From Pseudomonas profundi (lineage in GTDB: Bacteria > Pseudomonadota > Gammaproteobacteria > Pseudomonadales > Pseudomonadaceae): a stretch of 64,000 bases of DNA. The position numbers and the translations under genes are program-made. The stretch is taken from contig NZ_VTPZ01000002.1 in NCBI RefSeq assembly GCF_008638305.1, forward strand, positions 62,001 to 126,000, written 5' to 3'. The notes under the pieces are model-generated. The model saw only the letters and a program-made list of their open reading frames with translations, was not told the origin of the DNA and did no database searches. This document shows, in pieces, positions 30,502 to 40,328 of the stretch; the first letter of the stretch is position 1; each line of letters opens with the position of its first letter.

Positions 30502-31260
30502 ATGATCAAGCCTGTAGTCGCAATATGGATATTGAGTCTGGCGTTGAGTGGCTGTGTAACGACTGGGGATCAGTCGCGCAAGCCGTCCGATCCGAAAGCG
30601 GCGCGCGACGCCTATATTCAGCTCGGCCTGGGATATATGCAGCAGGGCGAAACCGACAGGGCCAAGGCGCCTTTGAGCGAAGCGCTGAAACTGGATCCGA
30701 ATTCGGCTTCGGCCCATACCGCGCTGGCGCTGGTTTATCAGCAGGAGGGCGAATATCCTTCGGCGGAGAAGCATTTCCGTTCAGCGCTGCGTATTGACGG
30801 TAACAATCCGCGCATTCTCAATAATTACGGTGCCTTTCTGCTGAGTCAGGAGCGGTATGAAGAGGCGCTTGAGCATTTCGAGAAAGCCTCCACCGATACG
30901 CTCTACAGCGAGCGCTCCAGAGTGTTCGAGAATCTGGGGATGACGCATCGGATGATGGGCAATACCGAGCAGGCAAAAGCCAGTTTCGAAAGGGCGTTAC
31001 GGCTTAACAGTCGGCAGCCGCAGTCGATGCTGGAGTTGGCCAAGCTGGAATTTCAGGAGCAGAACTATGTTCCTGCCTGGGAGTATTACCGACGTTTCGA
31101 GCAGTTGTCGGGGCAGAACGCATCCAGCCTTTGGCTGGGCGTCCAGCTGGCACGCCGGTTCGGCGACCATAATCGTGCCGCGAGCTACGCCTTGCAGTTG
31201 CGTCGTTTGTATCCCTCAAGCGCAGAGGCCAGAGCGCTCAAGGAGTCTGAATCCTCATGA
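30502..31260 (+). CDS. pilF: Type IV pilus biogenesis lipoprotein PilF/PilW
   Basis: A 252-residue outer-membrane pilotin that localises and assembles the PilQ secretin. The lipobox LSGC places the lipidated cysteine at residue 18. The rest is a series of TPR repeats (for example AYIQLGLGYMQQGETDRAK, then AHTALALVYQQEGEYPSAE). It overlaps rodZ by four bases (ATGA). The remaining type IV pilus genes are not in this window. Confidence 0.93.
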   Translation: MIKPVVAIWILSLALSGCVTTGDQSRKPSDPKAARDAYIQLGLGYMQQGETDRAKAPLSEALKLDPNSASAHTALALVYQQEGEYPSAEKHFRSALRIDGNNPRILNNYGAFLLSQERYEEALEHFEKASTDTLYSERSRVFENLGMTHRMMGNTEQAKASFERALRLNSRQPQSMLELAKLEFQEQNYVPAWEYYRRFEQLSGQNASSLWLGVQLARRFGDHNRAASYALQLRRLYPSSAEARALKESESS

Positions 31261-32246
31261 ATTCCCGCGAGTTTGATACCACTGGTAGCCAGTATTCGCA
31301 GGGAGCCCTGGACGCCGGGGCTGTGTTGCGCGACGCACGGTTGCGTCATGGCTTGAGTGAAGACGAGGTGGCCAGCAGCCTGAGGCTGTCTCCGAAAATC
31401 CTCGAATATATCGAAACGGGACAGTTCGAGCGGTTACCGGGCGAGACGTTCGGGCGGGGTTATATCCGCGCTTACGCGCGTCTGATGAATCTCGACGCGG
31501 ACCCGCTGGTGCTTGAATACGATCGGCAGATGGGCGTCAAGGAACGCGCACGCGCGGTGCATGGAATCGACAAGACTGATCGCTATACAGCGGGGCGCAG
31601 TAACAGAATGTGGCTGCGCCGCGGTGCGCTGATTATTTTCCTGCTGATAGCCGGTGCGGTCTTCCTGTGGTGGTATGAAAACCGCGAAGCTGAGCAGCCC
31701 GCTGTTTCGCAGCTGGACGAGCGTCTGTTTGAAGAAGTGCTGGTGGACTCGCTGCCATCACCGGTGCCGTTGCCAGGCGTACGGCATGCGGCAGGTCAGT
31801 ATATTGCCTTGATCGAGCCTTCGACGCCCGGCTTGTTACAGGTCGCAGCGGTCGAGACGGACGCAGCCGGTAACGTCCAGCAGACGGCAGAGCCAGCGGC
31901 CGAGCGGACCGAATCGGCGGACGATTCCACGGCAAACGCTGAGCAGCCGATTGAGGCAGAGCAGACCGAAGCCGCCACGGACGCGCTGTCAGCAGGGCGG
32001 GCAACCAATGGACTGCACATGCGATTCAACGATACCTGCTGGGTACAGGTCAGTAGCGCGGATGGCAAGGCGCTGCATACCCAACTCATGCAGGCGGAGC
32101 AGTCGCTCGATATCGATCATGAAGGCCCGCTGCAGGTCGTCATCGGAGCTATCGAAGCCGTATCCGCCATCGAATACCAGGGCACCAGGCTGGATACCGC
32201 AGCGTACAAGCCAGCGGGTGTCGTCCGGCTCAAGCTGGGCCAGTAG
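31257..32246 (+). CDS. rodZ: Cytoskeletal protein RodZ
   Basis: A 329-residue bitopic protein linking MreB to the envelope. A cytoplasmic helix-turn-helix domain (about 20-95, [20 protein letters not shown] and [16 protein letters not shown]) precedes one TM helix ([18 protein letters not shown], about 122-140), an acidic Ala/Glu-rich periplasmic linker and a C-terminal DUF4115 beta domain ([20 protein letters not shown]). Overlap with pilF indicates coupled translation. Confidence 0.92.
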   Translation: MNSREFDTTGSQYSQGALDAGAVLRDARLRHGLSEDEVASSLRLSPKILEYIETGQFERLPGETFGRGYIRAYARLMNLDADPLVLEYDRQMGVKERARAVHGIDKTDRYTAGRSNRMWLRRGALIIFLLIAGAVFLWWYENREAEQPAVSQLDERLFEEVLVDSLPSPVPLPGVRHAAGQYIALIEPSTPGLLQVAAVETDAAGNVQQTAEPAAERTESADDSTANAEQPIEAEQTEAATDALSAGRATNGLHMRFNDTCWVQVSSADGKALHTQLMQAEQSLDIDHEGPLQVVIGAIEAVSAIEYQGTRLDTAAYKPAGVVRLKLGQ

Positions 32247-32257
32247 GAGTTAAAAAC

Positions 32258-33370
32258 ATGCACCAGGAATCACCTATCAAACGCAGAGTCTCACGCCAGA
32301 TTCGCGTGGGCTCGGTACTGGTTGGCGGTGATGCGCCTATATCAGTACAAAGCATGACCAACACCGAAACCTGTGACGTGGCCGCGACCGTCGACCAGAT
32401 CCGCCGCCTTGAAGCGGTCGGCGCGGATATCGTCCGGGTTTCGGTGCCAAGCATGGAGGCGGCTGAGGCTTTCGGCCAGATTCGCAAACAGGTCTCGATT
32501 CCGCTGGTTGCCGATATCCACTTCGACTACAAGATTGCGTTGCGAGTGGCGGACCTGGGCGTGGACTGTCTGCGTATCAATCCGGGCAATATCGGGCGCG
32601 AAGACCGGGTTCGGGCGGTTGTCGATGCGGCGCGACATAACGGGATTCCTATCCGGATCGGTGTAAACGCCGGATCGCTGGAGAAGGATCTGCAGAAGAA
32701 ATACGGCGAGCCTACCCCGGCGGCGCTGGTCGAATCCGCACTGCGCAATGTCGAGTTCCTCGACAAGCTGGATTTCCAGGAATTCAAGGTCAGCGTCAAG
32801 GCCTCGGATGTATTCATGGCGGTCGGTGCTTACCGTTTGCTCGCACAACAAATTGAGCAACCATTGCATCTGGGCATCACAGAAGCAGGTGGATTGCGCT
32901 CGGGTACGGTGAAGTCCGCTGTGGGCCTGGGAATGCTGCTCGCCGAGGGGATCGGCGACACCATTCGTATTTCGCTGGCGGCTGACCCGATTGAAGAGAT
33001 CAAGGTCGGGTTCGATATCCTCAAGTCGCTGCGGTTGCGGTCCCGGGGCATCAATTTCATCGCATGCCCGAGTTGTTCGCGCCAGAACTTCGACGTGGTG
33101 AAGACCATGAACGAGCTGGAAGCGCGTCTCGATGATGTGCTGGTCCCGCTGGACGTCGCGGTTATCGGGTGCGTGGTCAATGGTCCGGGTGAAGCCCGCG
33201 AGGCCGATATCGGCCTGACCGGCGGCTCACCGAACAACCTGGTATACGTTGATGGCTCGCCGAGCGAGAAACTGGTCAATGAGGGCCTGGTTGACCGTCT
33301 GGAATCGCTGATTCGCGACAAGATTGCCGCCAAACAAGCACTGGATGCCAACACCATCATCCGCGGCTGA
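32258..33370 (+). CDS. ispG: 4-hydroxy-3-methylbut-2-enyl-diphosphate synthase (IspG/GcpE)
   Basis: A 370-residue [4Fe-4S] enzyme of the MEP isoprenoid pathway converting MEcPP to HMBPP. It has a TIM barrel ([29 protein letters not shown]) and C-terminal cluster domain with [12 protein letters not shown] and [16 protein letters not shown] providing the ligand cysteines. It sits in the conserved rodZ-ispG-hisS order and needs Fe-S assembly, notable given the reduced isc locus nearby. Confidence 0.96.
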   Translation: MHQESPIKRRVSRQIRVGSVLVGGDAPISVQSMTNTETCDVAATVDQIRRLEAVGADIVRVSVPSMEAAEAFGQIRKQVSIPLVADIHFDYKIALRVADLGVDCLRINPGNIGREDRVRAVVDAARHNGIPIRIGVNAGSLEKDLQKKYGEPTPAALVESALRNVEFLDKLDFQEFKVSVKASDVFMAVGAYRLLAQQIEQPLHLGITEAGGLRSGTVKSAVGLGMLLAEGIGDTIRISLAADPIEEIKVGFDILKSLRLRSRGINFIACPSCSRQNFDVVKTMNELEARLDDVLVPLDVAVIGCVVNGPGEAREADIGLTGGSPNNLVYVDGSPSEKLVNEGLVDRLESLIRDKIAAKQALDANTIIRG

Positions 33371-33385
33371 TTAAGGAAATACGCT

Positions 33386-34663
33386 TTGAAGACCCTGCAA
33401 GCCGTGCGCGGCATGAACGATATCCTGCCCGCCGATAGCGCCCTGTGGCAATATTTTGAACGCACCGTGGCGGACCTGCTCGCAGGCTACGGTTACCAGC
33501 AGATCCGTCTGCCGATTGTGGAACCGACCGAGCTGTTCAAACGCTCCATCGGCGAAGTCACTGACATCGTCGAAAAGGAGATGTACACCTTCGCCGATCG
33601 TAACGGTGATTCCCTGACCCTGCGTCCCGAAGGGACTGCCGGTTGCGTTCGGGCAATGCTCGAGCATGGCTTGCTGGGTGGGGGCGTCAGTCACAAGGTG
33701 TGGTACACCGGCCCCATGTTTCGTCATGAGCGTCCGCAGAAAGGCCGCTATCGCCAGTTTCAGCAGATCGGGGTCGAGACTTTCAATCTCAGTGGCCCGG
33801 ACATTGATGCTGAGCTGATTATTCTCAGCTGGCGCCTTTGGCAGAAGCTCGGTTTGGCGGAGGCGGTAACCCTTGAGCTGAACAGTCTCGGCAGTTCGGA
33901 AGATCGGGCCCGTTACCGTGAGGCGTTGGTCGAGTATCTAAAGGCCCGGTTCGAGCAGCTGGACGAGGACAGTCAGCGTCGGCTGGAAACCAATCCGCTA
34001 CGGGTGCTCGATAGCAAAAACCCGGATACCCAGGCGCTGCTGGTCGATGCGCCGAAACTCGCCGATTATCTGAACGACGAAGCGCGGCAGCATTTCGAAG
34101 GGCTGCGGGCGTTGCTTGATAGCGCGGGTGTGCCCTACGTCATCAATCCGCGGCTGGTCCGCGGGCTGGATTATTATGGCCTCACCGTTTTTGAATGGGT
34201 GACCGACAAGCTCGGTGCTCAGGGCACAGTCTGTGCTGGCGGCCGGTATGACGGTCTGGTTGAACAGCTCGGCGGTAAACCCGCGCCGGCTGTGGGGTTT
34301 GCCATGGGTATGGAGCGGTTGTTGCTGTTGATCGAAACCTTGGGCAAGATCCCCGAGGAGCTGTCCCGTCAGGTCGACGTCTATATGGTCATGCTTGGCG
34401 CCTCCGCAGCAACGGCAGGCTTCCGACTCGCAGAACAACTACGGGATGCCTTGCCCGGTCTGCGGCTTGTAGTGCATTGTGGCGGCGGCAGTTTCAAGAG
34501 CCAGTTCAAAAAGGCGGATAAGTCGGGCGCACTGTATGCCCTTATCTTGGGTGAGGACGAAACCGCCGCGCAGCAGATCGGGCTCAAGCCATTGCGCGAT
34601 CGCAGCGAGCAGGAAAATATTGCCTGGCAGGACCTGCCGGCACGACTTAAACAATTGTTGTGA
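33386..34663 (+). CDS. hisS: Histidyl-tRNA synthetase
   Basis: A 425-residue class II synthetase. Motifs: [12 protein letters not shown] at the N-terminus, [19 protein letters not shown], motif 2 [14 protein letters not shown], the histidine-specific [15 protein letters not shown] and [14 protein letters not shown], and a C-terminal anticodon domain. The start is a TTG at 33386, preceded by AAGGAAAT; the first ATG is ten codons on, inside the conserved RGMNDILP, so TTG is well supported and may limit translation. Confidence 0.95.
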   Translation: MKTLQAVRGMNDILPADSALWQYFERTVADLLAGYGYQQIRLPIVEPTELFKRSIGEVTDIVEKEMYTFADRNGDSLTLRPEGTAGCVRAMLEHGLLGGGVSHKVWYTGPMFRHERPQKGRYRQFQQIGVETFNLSGPDIDAELIILSWRLWQKLGLAEAVTLELNSLGSSEDRARYREALVEYLKARFEQLDEDSQRRLETNPLRVLDSKNPDTQALLVDAPKLADYLNDEARQHFEGLRALLDSAGVPYVINPRLVRGLDYYGLTVFEWVTDKLGAQGTVCAGGRYDGLVEQLGGKPAPAVGFAMGMERLLLLIETLGKIPEELSRQVDVYMVMLGASAATAGFRLAEQLRDALPGLRLVVHCGGGSFKSQFKKADKSGALYALILGEDETAAQQIGLKPLRDRSEQENIAWQDLPARLKQLL

Positions 34664-34702
34664 GCAGTACGGCAGCGCAAATAATTCGGGAAGGAGCGTA
34701 GG

Positions 34703-35350
34703 GTGGCTTACCAGACAGAAGAAGAACAGGTAGAGAAAATCAAGGAATTGTGGCAACGGCATGGTATGCCGTTGCTCACCGGCGCGATGCTTGCCCTGGC
34801 GGGCGTATTCGGCTGGAACGCCTGGACTGATTATCGCGACACCCAGGCAGCCAATGCTTCGGCGTTATACCAGACGATGCTTGAGTCGGTATTGGGGCAG
34901 GAAGAGACCACTGTTGAGGGGCGTACCCGTGCAGCAGAACTGGCGCAGCAGTTGCGCGATGAGTATCCGGGCTCGCGTTATTCCCGCTACGCAGGATTGA
35001 TGCAGGCGCGGCTTGCGGTTGAGGCAGGGGATTTCGCCACGGCTGAGCGTTTGCTGAACGAAGTCGTCGAAAATGCTGATGACGAAGCGCTGAAAGAAAT
35101 CGCCAAACAACGTCTGGCGCGGGTGCTGGCCCAGCAGGAGCGGGCAGAGGAAGCGCTCGCGTTATTCGACTCGGAAGTGTCCGGGCCATTGCTGGCCGGA
35201 CGCGAAGAAATACGCGGCGACTTGCTGCTGGGCCTTGGCCGTACCGAAGAAGCCCGTGAAGCTTATCAGTCCGCGCTCCGTGCAATACCTGATCGGCAGG
35301 CCCGCCCCCAGTTACAGCTGAAAATCGACGATCTGGCGGAGGAAGCCTAG
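34703..35350 (+). CDS. yfgM: YfgM family TPR-like membrane protein
   Basis: A 215-residue single-pass inner-membrane protein: a cytoplasmic start (AYQTEEEQVEKIKELWQRHG), a TM helix (MPLLTGAMLALAGVFGWNAW, about 21-40) and a periplasmic TPR-like helical domain. E. coli YfgM binds SecYEG with PpiD. GTG start at 34703 with AAGGAG 6 bases upstream. It sits between hisS and bamB, as in other gammaproteobacteria, and overlaps the bamB start by one base. Confidence 0.9.
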   Translation: MAYQTEEEQVEKIKELWQRHGMPLLTGAMLALAGVFGWNAWTDYRDTQAANASALYQTMLESVLGQEETTVEGRTRAAELAQQLRDEYPGSRYSRYAGLMQARLAVEAGDFATAERLLNEVVENADDEALKEIAKQRLARVLAQQERAEEALALFDSEVSGPLLAGREEIRGDLLLGLGRTEEAREAYQSALRAIPDRQARPQLQLKIDDLAEEA

Positions 35351-36495
35351 TGAAGCAGATGTCCCGATACCTTGCCATTGGCGTGGCAGCCATCATGGTT
35401 GCCGGCTGCGGTAGTTCCGGCAAGAAAGAGCTGCCGCCGGCGGAGCTGGAAAAATTTACCGCCGAGGTTGAGCTGGAGCGGAGCTGGAAACGCAATATCG
35501 GCGTGGGTCAGGGTGATCTGTACAACAATCTCAAGCCGACGCTGGATGGCCTGGCACTGTATGCTGCCGACGCCAAGGGCCGTGTCATTGCCATGGACCG
35601 GGACGACGGCTCGGTACGCTGGCAGACCAAGCTGGATGAACGCACCTCTGGTGCGGTCGGCGCCGGTGGCGGTCGCGTATTCGTCGGTACGCTGGATGGC
35701 GAAGTGATCGTTCTCGATGAAGAGGATGGCAGTGAGTTGTGGCGTGCTGAAGTGAGCAGCGAAGTGCTCGCGCCGCCGCAAACCAATGGCGACGTGGTCG
35801 TGGTACAGACGCAGGATGACAACATTGTCGCGCTGGACATCTCTGATGGTGATCGCCGCTGGCTGTACGAATCGAGTCTGCCAGTCCTGACCGTGCGTGG
35901 GCATGCCACGCCAGTCGTCAGCTTGCAGCAGGTCTATGCGGGCCTCGCCAGCGGCAAGGTAGTGTCGCTGGCAGCCGAAAATGGCGTGCCGATCTGGGAG
36001 CAGCGTATAGCGCAGCCCCAGGGCCGTTCGGAACTGGAACGCATGGTCGATATAGACGGCGATCTGCTGCTGGATGACCGGACACTGTACGTTGCAGCGT
36101 TCCAGGGCAATCTGGCTGCGTTGAATGCTGAAACGGGCGAGCCGCTGTGGCAGCAGCCTGCTTCCAGCTACGGCGGCCCGGGTGTTGGCTTCGGCAGTGT
36201 CTATCTCAGTCACTCCGATGGAGCCGTCGAAGCATTTGATGCCAACCGTCCGCGTACGCTGTGGCGCAACGAGGATCTGCTGCGCCGGAAGCTGACTGCG
36301 CCGGTTGCTTTCAGTAGCTACGTGGCGGTCGCCGACTACGAAGGTTATGTGCACCTGCTGGCCCAGACGGATGGTCGGCTGGTCGGCCGGATACGCGTTG
36401 ACCGCAAGGGCGTGCGGGTAGCACCTGTTGTTCAGGGCGACACGCTCTACGTTTATGGCAACAGCGGTGATCTGGTCGCGCTCAAACTGCGCTGA
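35350..36495 (+). CDS. bamB: Outer-membrane assembly lipoprotein BamB
   Basis: A 381-residue BAM-complex lipoprotein. The signal peptide ends in VAGC (cysteine near residue 20), followed by an eight-bladed PQQ-like beta-propeller with recurrent segments such as LYAADAKGRVIAMDRDDGSV and VFVGTLDGEVIVLDEEDGS. The start is a GTG at 35350 overlapping the yfgM stop (TAGTG); an ATG three codons later is an alternative. Confidence 0.93.
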   Translation: MKQMSRYLAIGVAAIMVAGCGSSGKKELPPAELEKFTAEVELERSWKRNIGVGQGDLYNNLKPTLDGLALYAADAKGRVIAMDRDDGSVRWQTKLDERTSGAVGAGGGRVFVGTLDGEVIVLDEEDGSELWRAEVSSEVLAPPQTNGDVVVVQTQDDNIVALDISDGDRRWLYESSLPVLTVRGHATPVVSLQQVYAGLASGKVVSLAAENGVPIWEQRIAQPQGRSELERMVDIDGDLLLDDRTLYVAAFQGNLAALNAETGEPLWQQPASSYGGPGVGFGSVYLSHSDGAVEAFDANRPRTLWRNEDLLRRKLTAPVAFSSYVAVADYEGYVHLLAQTDGRLVGRIRVDRKGVRVAPVVQGDTLYVYGNSGDLVALKLR

Positions 36496-36518
36496 TCACA
36501 AAAAAGGTTATACTTTCC

Positions 36519-36560
36519 CGGCCGTTGCCCATTAGGGGGCAGCGGCCGTTTTGTTTTTGT
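36519..36560 (+). terminator. Terminator between bamB and der
   Basis: A 12-bp stem (CGGCCGTTGCCC with GGGCAGCGGCCG, one G-U pair), 6-nt loop, then TTTTGTTTTTGT. It ends bamB transcription or attenuates der, which begins 29 bases later. Confidence 0.82.
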
Positions 36561-36588
36561 CGGCACGCCAGGCGTGCGCGGAGTAATC

Positions 36589-38031
36589 ATGGTTCCTGTA
36601 ATCGCTCTGGTGGGGCGTCCCAACGTCGGAAAATCCACCCTGTTCAACCGTCTGACCAAAAGCCGTGACGCTATCGTCGCTGATATGTCCGGGCTTACCC
36701 GCGATCGCCAGTATGGCGAAGCTGTCTGGCAGGGCAAGAAGTTCATCGTGGTGGATACTGGTGGTATCAGTGGCGACGAGCAGGGCATCGATACTGTCAT
36801 GGCCGGGCAGTCATTGCTGGCTATTGAAGAAGCTGATGCAGTGCTGTTTCTGGTCGATGCGCAGGCTGGTCGTACCGCCGCTGACGAAATGATCGCAGAG
36901 CACCTGCGCAAGCGGGACAAGCACACCTTTCTGATCGCCAACAAGCTGGATGGCGCGCAACAGGACTCCATTGTCGGCGAGTTCTCCTCCCTGGGCCTGG
37001 GAGCGCCTATTGCGATCGCAGCCGCGCATAATCGCAACATCAACCCCATGCTGGAAGCCGTATTCGGTGATGAGGGCGTTATCGGTACCGAGCTTGATGA
37101 AAACGGCGAGCCGCTAACGCCGCGCGTAATCAAGCCGATAGGGACCAAGATTGCCATTATCGGGCGGCCTAACGTCGGCAAGTCGACGCTGGTCAATCGC
37201 ATGCTGGGTGAGGACCGAGTGGTCGTATTCGACCAGGCAGGGACGACCCGCGACACTATCTATATCCCGTATCACCGGCACGACAAGCCATACACCCTGA
37301 TTGATACAGCGGGGGTGCGACGTCGCGGCAAGGTGTTCGAGGCGGTCGAGAAGTTCTCGGTGATCAAGGCTTTGCAGGCCATTGAAGATGCCAACGTAGT
37401 GATCTTCGTGGTGGATGCGCGCGAAGGCATAGTCGATCAGGATCTGCATCTGCTCGGTTTCGTGCTTGAGGCGGGGCGTGCGCTGGTCGTTGCGGTCAAC
37501 AAGTGGGACGGGATGGATGAAAGCGAGAAGGACTACGTCAAGATCGAGCTGCAGCGTCGGCTGATCTTCACTCAGTTTGCTGATCTGCACTTCATCTCGG
37601 CCTTGCATGGCAGCGGCGTGGGTCTGCTGTACAAGTCGGTGGACAAGGCCTACGAAAGCGCCATGACCAAGATCCCGACCAAGCGCATGACCGAAATCCT
37701 GGAAGCCGCTGTGGCAGAGCATCAGCCACCCTTGGTCAACGGTCGCCGGATCAAGCTGCGTTACGCGCACCTCGGTGGTTCGAATCCGCCGATCATCGTT
37801 GTTCATGGCAATCAGGTCGACGCTGTTCCGCGCTCCTACACCCGCTACCTGGAAAACACCTTCCGTAAAGTGCTGAAGCTTGCGGGCACGCCGATTCGGG
37901 TGGAATACAAAGGCGGCGATAATCCCTTCGCTGATCGCAAGAACGCACTGAGTGAGCGCCAGGTCAACAAGAAACGCCGTCTGATGAGTCACCACAAGAA
38001 AGCCGAGAAAAAGCGCAAGGACAAGCGCTAA
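36589..38031 (+). CDS. der: Ribosome-assembly GTPase Der (EngA)
   Basis: A 480-residue essential GTPase with two tandem G domains, each with a P-loop GRPNVGKST (about residues 8-16 and 193-201), G3 motifs DTGG and DTAG, and NKLD/NKWD. A C-terminal KH-like domain follows, then a basic tail rich in K and R ([17 protein letters not shown]). It acts in 50S subunit maturation. The ATG at 36589 is the family start; an in-frame GTG at 36574 is less likely. Confidence 0.97.
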   Translation: MVPVIALVGRPNVGKSTLFNRLTKSRDAIVADMSGLTRDRQYGEAVWQGKKFIVVDTGGISGDEQGIDTVMAGQSLLAIEEADAVLFLVDAQAGRTAADEMIAEHLRKRDKHTFLIANKLDGAQQDSIVGEFSSLGLGAPIAIAAAHNRNINPMLEAVFGDEGVIGTELDENGEPLTPRVIKPIGTKIAIIGRPNVGKSTLVNRMLGEDRVVVFDQAGTTRDTIYIPYHRHDKPYTLIDTAGVRRRGKVFEAVEKFSVIKALQAIEDANVVIFVVDAREGIVDQDLHLLGFVLEAGRALVVAVNKWDGMDESEKDYVKIELQRRLIFTQFADLHFISALHGSGVGLLYKSVDKAYESAMTKIPTKRMTEILEAAVAEHQPPLVNGRRIKLRYAHLGGSNPPIIVVHGNQVDAVPRSYTRYLENTFRKVLKLAGTPIRVEYKGGDNPFADRKNALSERQVNKKRRLMSHHKKAEKKRKDKR

Positions 38032-38051
38032 CGCGATGCGCAGGGTTTCCT

Positions 38052-38340
38052 GGGTTGTTGAGCGCCTGCTCAACGACGGGCCCTGTAGCAGCTGAAAGCT
38101 CGGCGTAGCGCAGGCGCGCTACATCCCCAGGGGTCGCAGCGTGGCACGTGGAGGCTTCCCCGGGGTTGTAGCGCCTGTTCATCGACGGGCCCTGTAGCAG
38201 CTGAAAGCTCGGCGTAGCGCAGGCGCGCTACACCCCCAGGAGCCGCTTGTGATGTGCGGGGTTGCCTGGGGTTGTTGAGCGCCTGCTCAACGACAGCTCC
38301 GCCGCAGCTGAGGAACCCGACCTAGCGCAGGTGTGCTTCA
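38052..38340. repeat. Three tandem REP/BIME-like units between der and leuA
   Basis: Three copies of a unit of about 106-111 bp start at 38052, 38163 and 38269 (the last truncated and diverged). Each has an inverted repeat GTTGAGC-GCCT-GCTCAAC (degenerate in copy 2); copies 1 and 2 add GTAGCGC-AGGC-GCGCTAC and the linker GTAGCAGCTGAAAGCTCGGC. Paired hairpins in tandem array are the layout of REP/BIME elements. The array lies between two converging genes and its end touches the leuA stop codon. No transposase is nearby. Confidence 0.8.
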
Positions 38341-40008
38341 GGCCGCTTGCCTTGCCGCTTCGCCCAGTGCGCGGTTCAGTGCGCTAAGCAGCGCGCGGAA
38401 GCTTGCAGTGGTCAGGTTCTCGTCGATACCCACACCGTGCAGGGGTCGTCCGTTATCCAGACGTATTTCCACATAGGCTGCGGCCTTGGCGTTGGTGCCT
38501 GAACCGATGGCGTGCTCGTGGTAGTCCATGATCTTTACCTGATCAGGCAGGCCGGCCACCAAAGCTTCCAGAGGACCCTTGCCCAAGCCTCGCCAATGTT
38601 GGGTTTCCCCTTCGTTGAGTATTTCCACATCCACCGCGCTGGTGCCGTTCTCCTCCTGCAAGCGATGGCGGATCAGTGCGTAGGGCGTGCTGGCTTGCAG
38701 ATATTCCTGATCAAGCAACTGGTAGATCTGGTCGGCGGTCATTTCCAGCCCGAGGCGATCGGTTTCACGCTGCACCACTTGACTGAACTCGATCTGCATG
38801 CGGCGGGGCAGGCTGATGCCATACTCCTGCTCGAGCAGATAGGTAATCCCGCCCTTGCCTGACTGGCTGTTGACCCGGATAACGGCTTCATAGCTGCGGC
38901 CGATGTCCGCCGGGTCGATGGGCAGATATGGGACCGACCAGATACCATCAGGATCCTGCTGGGCGAAGCCCTTGCGGATCGCGTCCTGATGCGATCCGGA
39001 AAACGCGGTATGCACCAGGTCACCCACATACGGATGGCGCGGATGCACCGGCAATTGATTGCACTCCTCGACTACCTTGCGCACTGCATCGATATCGGAG
39101 AAGTCCAGCCCCGGATGCACGCCCTGGGTATACATGTTCAGGGCGACGGTCACCAGATCCACGTTGCCGGTACGCTCGCCGTTGCCGAACAGGCAACCCT
39201 CAACCCGATCCGCCCCGGCCATCAGGCCAAGCTCGGTAGCGGCCACGCCCGTGCCGCGATCGTTATGCGTGTGCAAACTGATCAGTACGCTGTCACGCCG
39301 ATTGATATGCCGCCCGAACCATTCGATCTGGTCAGCATAGATATTCGGTGTTGCAGCTTCGATGGTGGCCGGAAGGTTGAGGATCAGTTTGTTCTCAGGG
39401 GTGGGCTGGAATACATCAATCACAGCGTTGCATACCTCCACCGCAAAGTCGGTTTCGGTGGAACTGAACACTTCCGGTGAGTACTCGAAGCGCCAATCAG
39501 TCTCGGGGCGCTCCGCGGCTAGCCGGGTGATGATTTGCGCTGCGCTGACCGCAATATCCACTACGCCAGCCTTGTCCTGGTTGAAGACAATGCGGCGGAA
39601 GCTGGGCGCAGTGGCGTTGTAATAGTGAATAATCGCGCGCTTGGCGTTCTTGACCGAATCAAAGGTGCGCTCAATCAGGTCCTCGCGGGCCTGGGTCAAT
39701 ACCTGGATGGTCACGTCATCCGGAATATGGCCGCCTTCGATGAGCTCACGTACGAAGTCAAAATCAGTCTGTGAGGCAGACGGAAATCCGACCTCGATTT
39801 CTTTGATGCCCACCTGCACCAGCGTCTTGAAGAAGCGCATCTTCTTGTCGGCGTCCATCGGCTCGATAAGCGACTGGTTGCCGTCGCGTAAATCCGAGCT
39901 CAACCAGATAGGTGCTTCGGTAATGGTCCGCGATGGCCACTGGCGGTCCGGGATGTCCAGGGTTGGAAAGGCGCGGTAGCGGCTGGATGGGTTATCGATC
40001 ATTGGCAT
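38338..40008 (-). CDS. leuA: 2-isopropylmalate synthase
   Basis: A 556-residue enzyme condensing acetyl-CoA with 2-oxoisovalerate, the first step of leucine synthesis. The TIM barrel carries [13 protein letters not shown] and the metal site [11 protein letters not shown]. The C-terminal regulatory domain (LRDL-type, leucine feedback) includes [20 protein letters not shown]. Length and start ([17 protein letters not shown]) fit the longer class-2 LeuA found in Pseudomonas. It is monocistronic, with a possible leader peptide upstream. Confidence 0.95.
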   Translation of the reverse strand: MPMIDNPSSRYRAFPTLDIPDRQWPSRTITEAPIWLSSDLRDGNQSLIEPMDADKKMRFFKTLVQVGIKEIEVGFPSASQTDFDFVRELIEGGHIPDDVTIQVLTQAREDLIERTFDSVKNAKRAIIHYYNATAPSFRRIVFNQDKAGVVDIAVSAAQIITRLAAERPETDWRFEYSPEVFSSTETDFAVEVCNAVIDVFQPTPENKLILNLPATIEAATPNIYADQIEWFGRHINRRDSVLISLHTHNDRGTGVAATELGLMAGADRVEGCLFGNGERTGNVDLVTVALNMYTQGVHPGLDFSDIDAVRKVVEECNQLPVHPRHPYVGDLVHTAFSGSHQDAIRKGFAQQDPDGIWSVPYLPIDPADIGRSYEAVIRVNSQSGKGGITYLLEQEYGISLPRRMQIEFSQVVQRETDRLGLEMTADQIYQLLDQEYLQASTPYALIRHRLQEENGTSAVDVEILNEGETQHWRGLGKGPLEALVAGLPDQVKIMDYHEHAIGSGTNAKAAAYVEIRLDNGRPLHGVGIDENLTTASFRALLSALNRALGEAARQAA

Positions 40009-40080
40009 CTTGTGAATCCTGTTCGGGTTTGGCCTTTTGGGCCTGAAAAATAAGAAGGCAGCGCTGGGTAAGTCTGTGTG

Positions 40081-40158
40081 TCAGGTACGCAGTCGTGCAC
40101 TGACCAGACGAAGGCAGGCGTATTGGCGCAAAGTGAAGCGGATAGTTGATGTTTGCAT
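40081..40158 (-). CDS. Candidate 25-residue leader peptide upstream of leuA
   Basis: A small reading frame on the leuA strand, ending 72 bases before the leuA start. It encodes a basic peptide (MQTSTIRFTLRQYACLRLVS then ARLRT) with four leucines and five arginines. No strong Shine-Dalgarno sequence is seen; with the promoter proposed at 40165-40193 the message would start almost on its ATG. No clear terminator/antiterminator pair follows, so attenuation is only a possibility. Confidence 0.3.
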   Translation of the reverse strand: MQTSTIRFTLRQYACLRLVSARLRT

Positions 40159-40164
40159 GGATGA

Positions 40165-40193
40165 ACACTATCGAGGGGGATGATATATGGCAA
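40165..40193 (-). promoter_or_regulatory. Candidate leuA promoter
   Basis: On the minus strand TTGCCA (40193-40188), 17 bases, TAGTGT (40170-40165). The -35 is good, the -10 only moderate. The surrounding 40009-40328 gap otherwise holds the leader frame and the terminator of the channel gene. Confidence 0.4.
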
Positions 40194-40292
40194 GCCAGTA
40201 ATGAATAACGCTGGTTTCCAGCCTTATCCATTGGTTTTCGGCAATAATATTGCAAAGCGTGGCCTTTATCGTTGCGAGGATGGCGCAGCTCT

Positions 40293-40321
40293 GAAAAGGT
40301 CTGAGCGCAAAGGCTCAGACC
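40293..40321 (-). terminator. Terminator of the YbdG-type channel gene
   Basis: GGTCTGAGC-6 nt-GCTCAGACC, a perfect 9-bp stem, followed on the minus strand by TTTTC. It lies 8 bases after the channel stop codon. Confidence 0.8.
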
Positions 40322-40328
40322 GGGTATC

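Noticed and set aside
36509-36514. TATACT as a der promoter -10
   Set aside because: A start from it would fall inside the strong hairpin at 36519-36548, and no matching -35 is present; probably chance.
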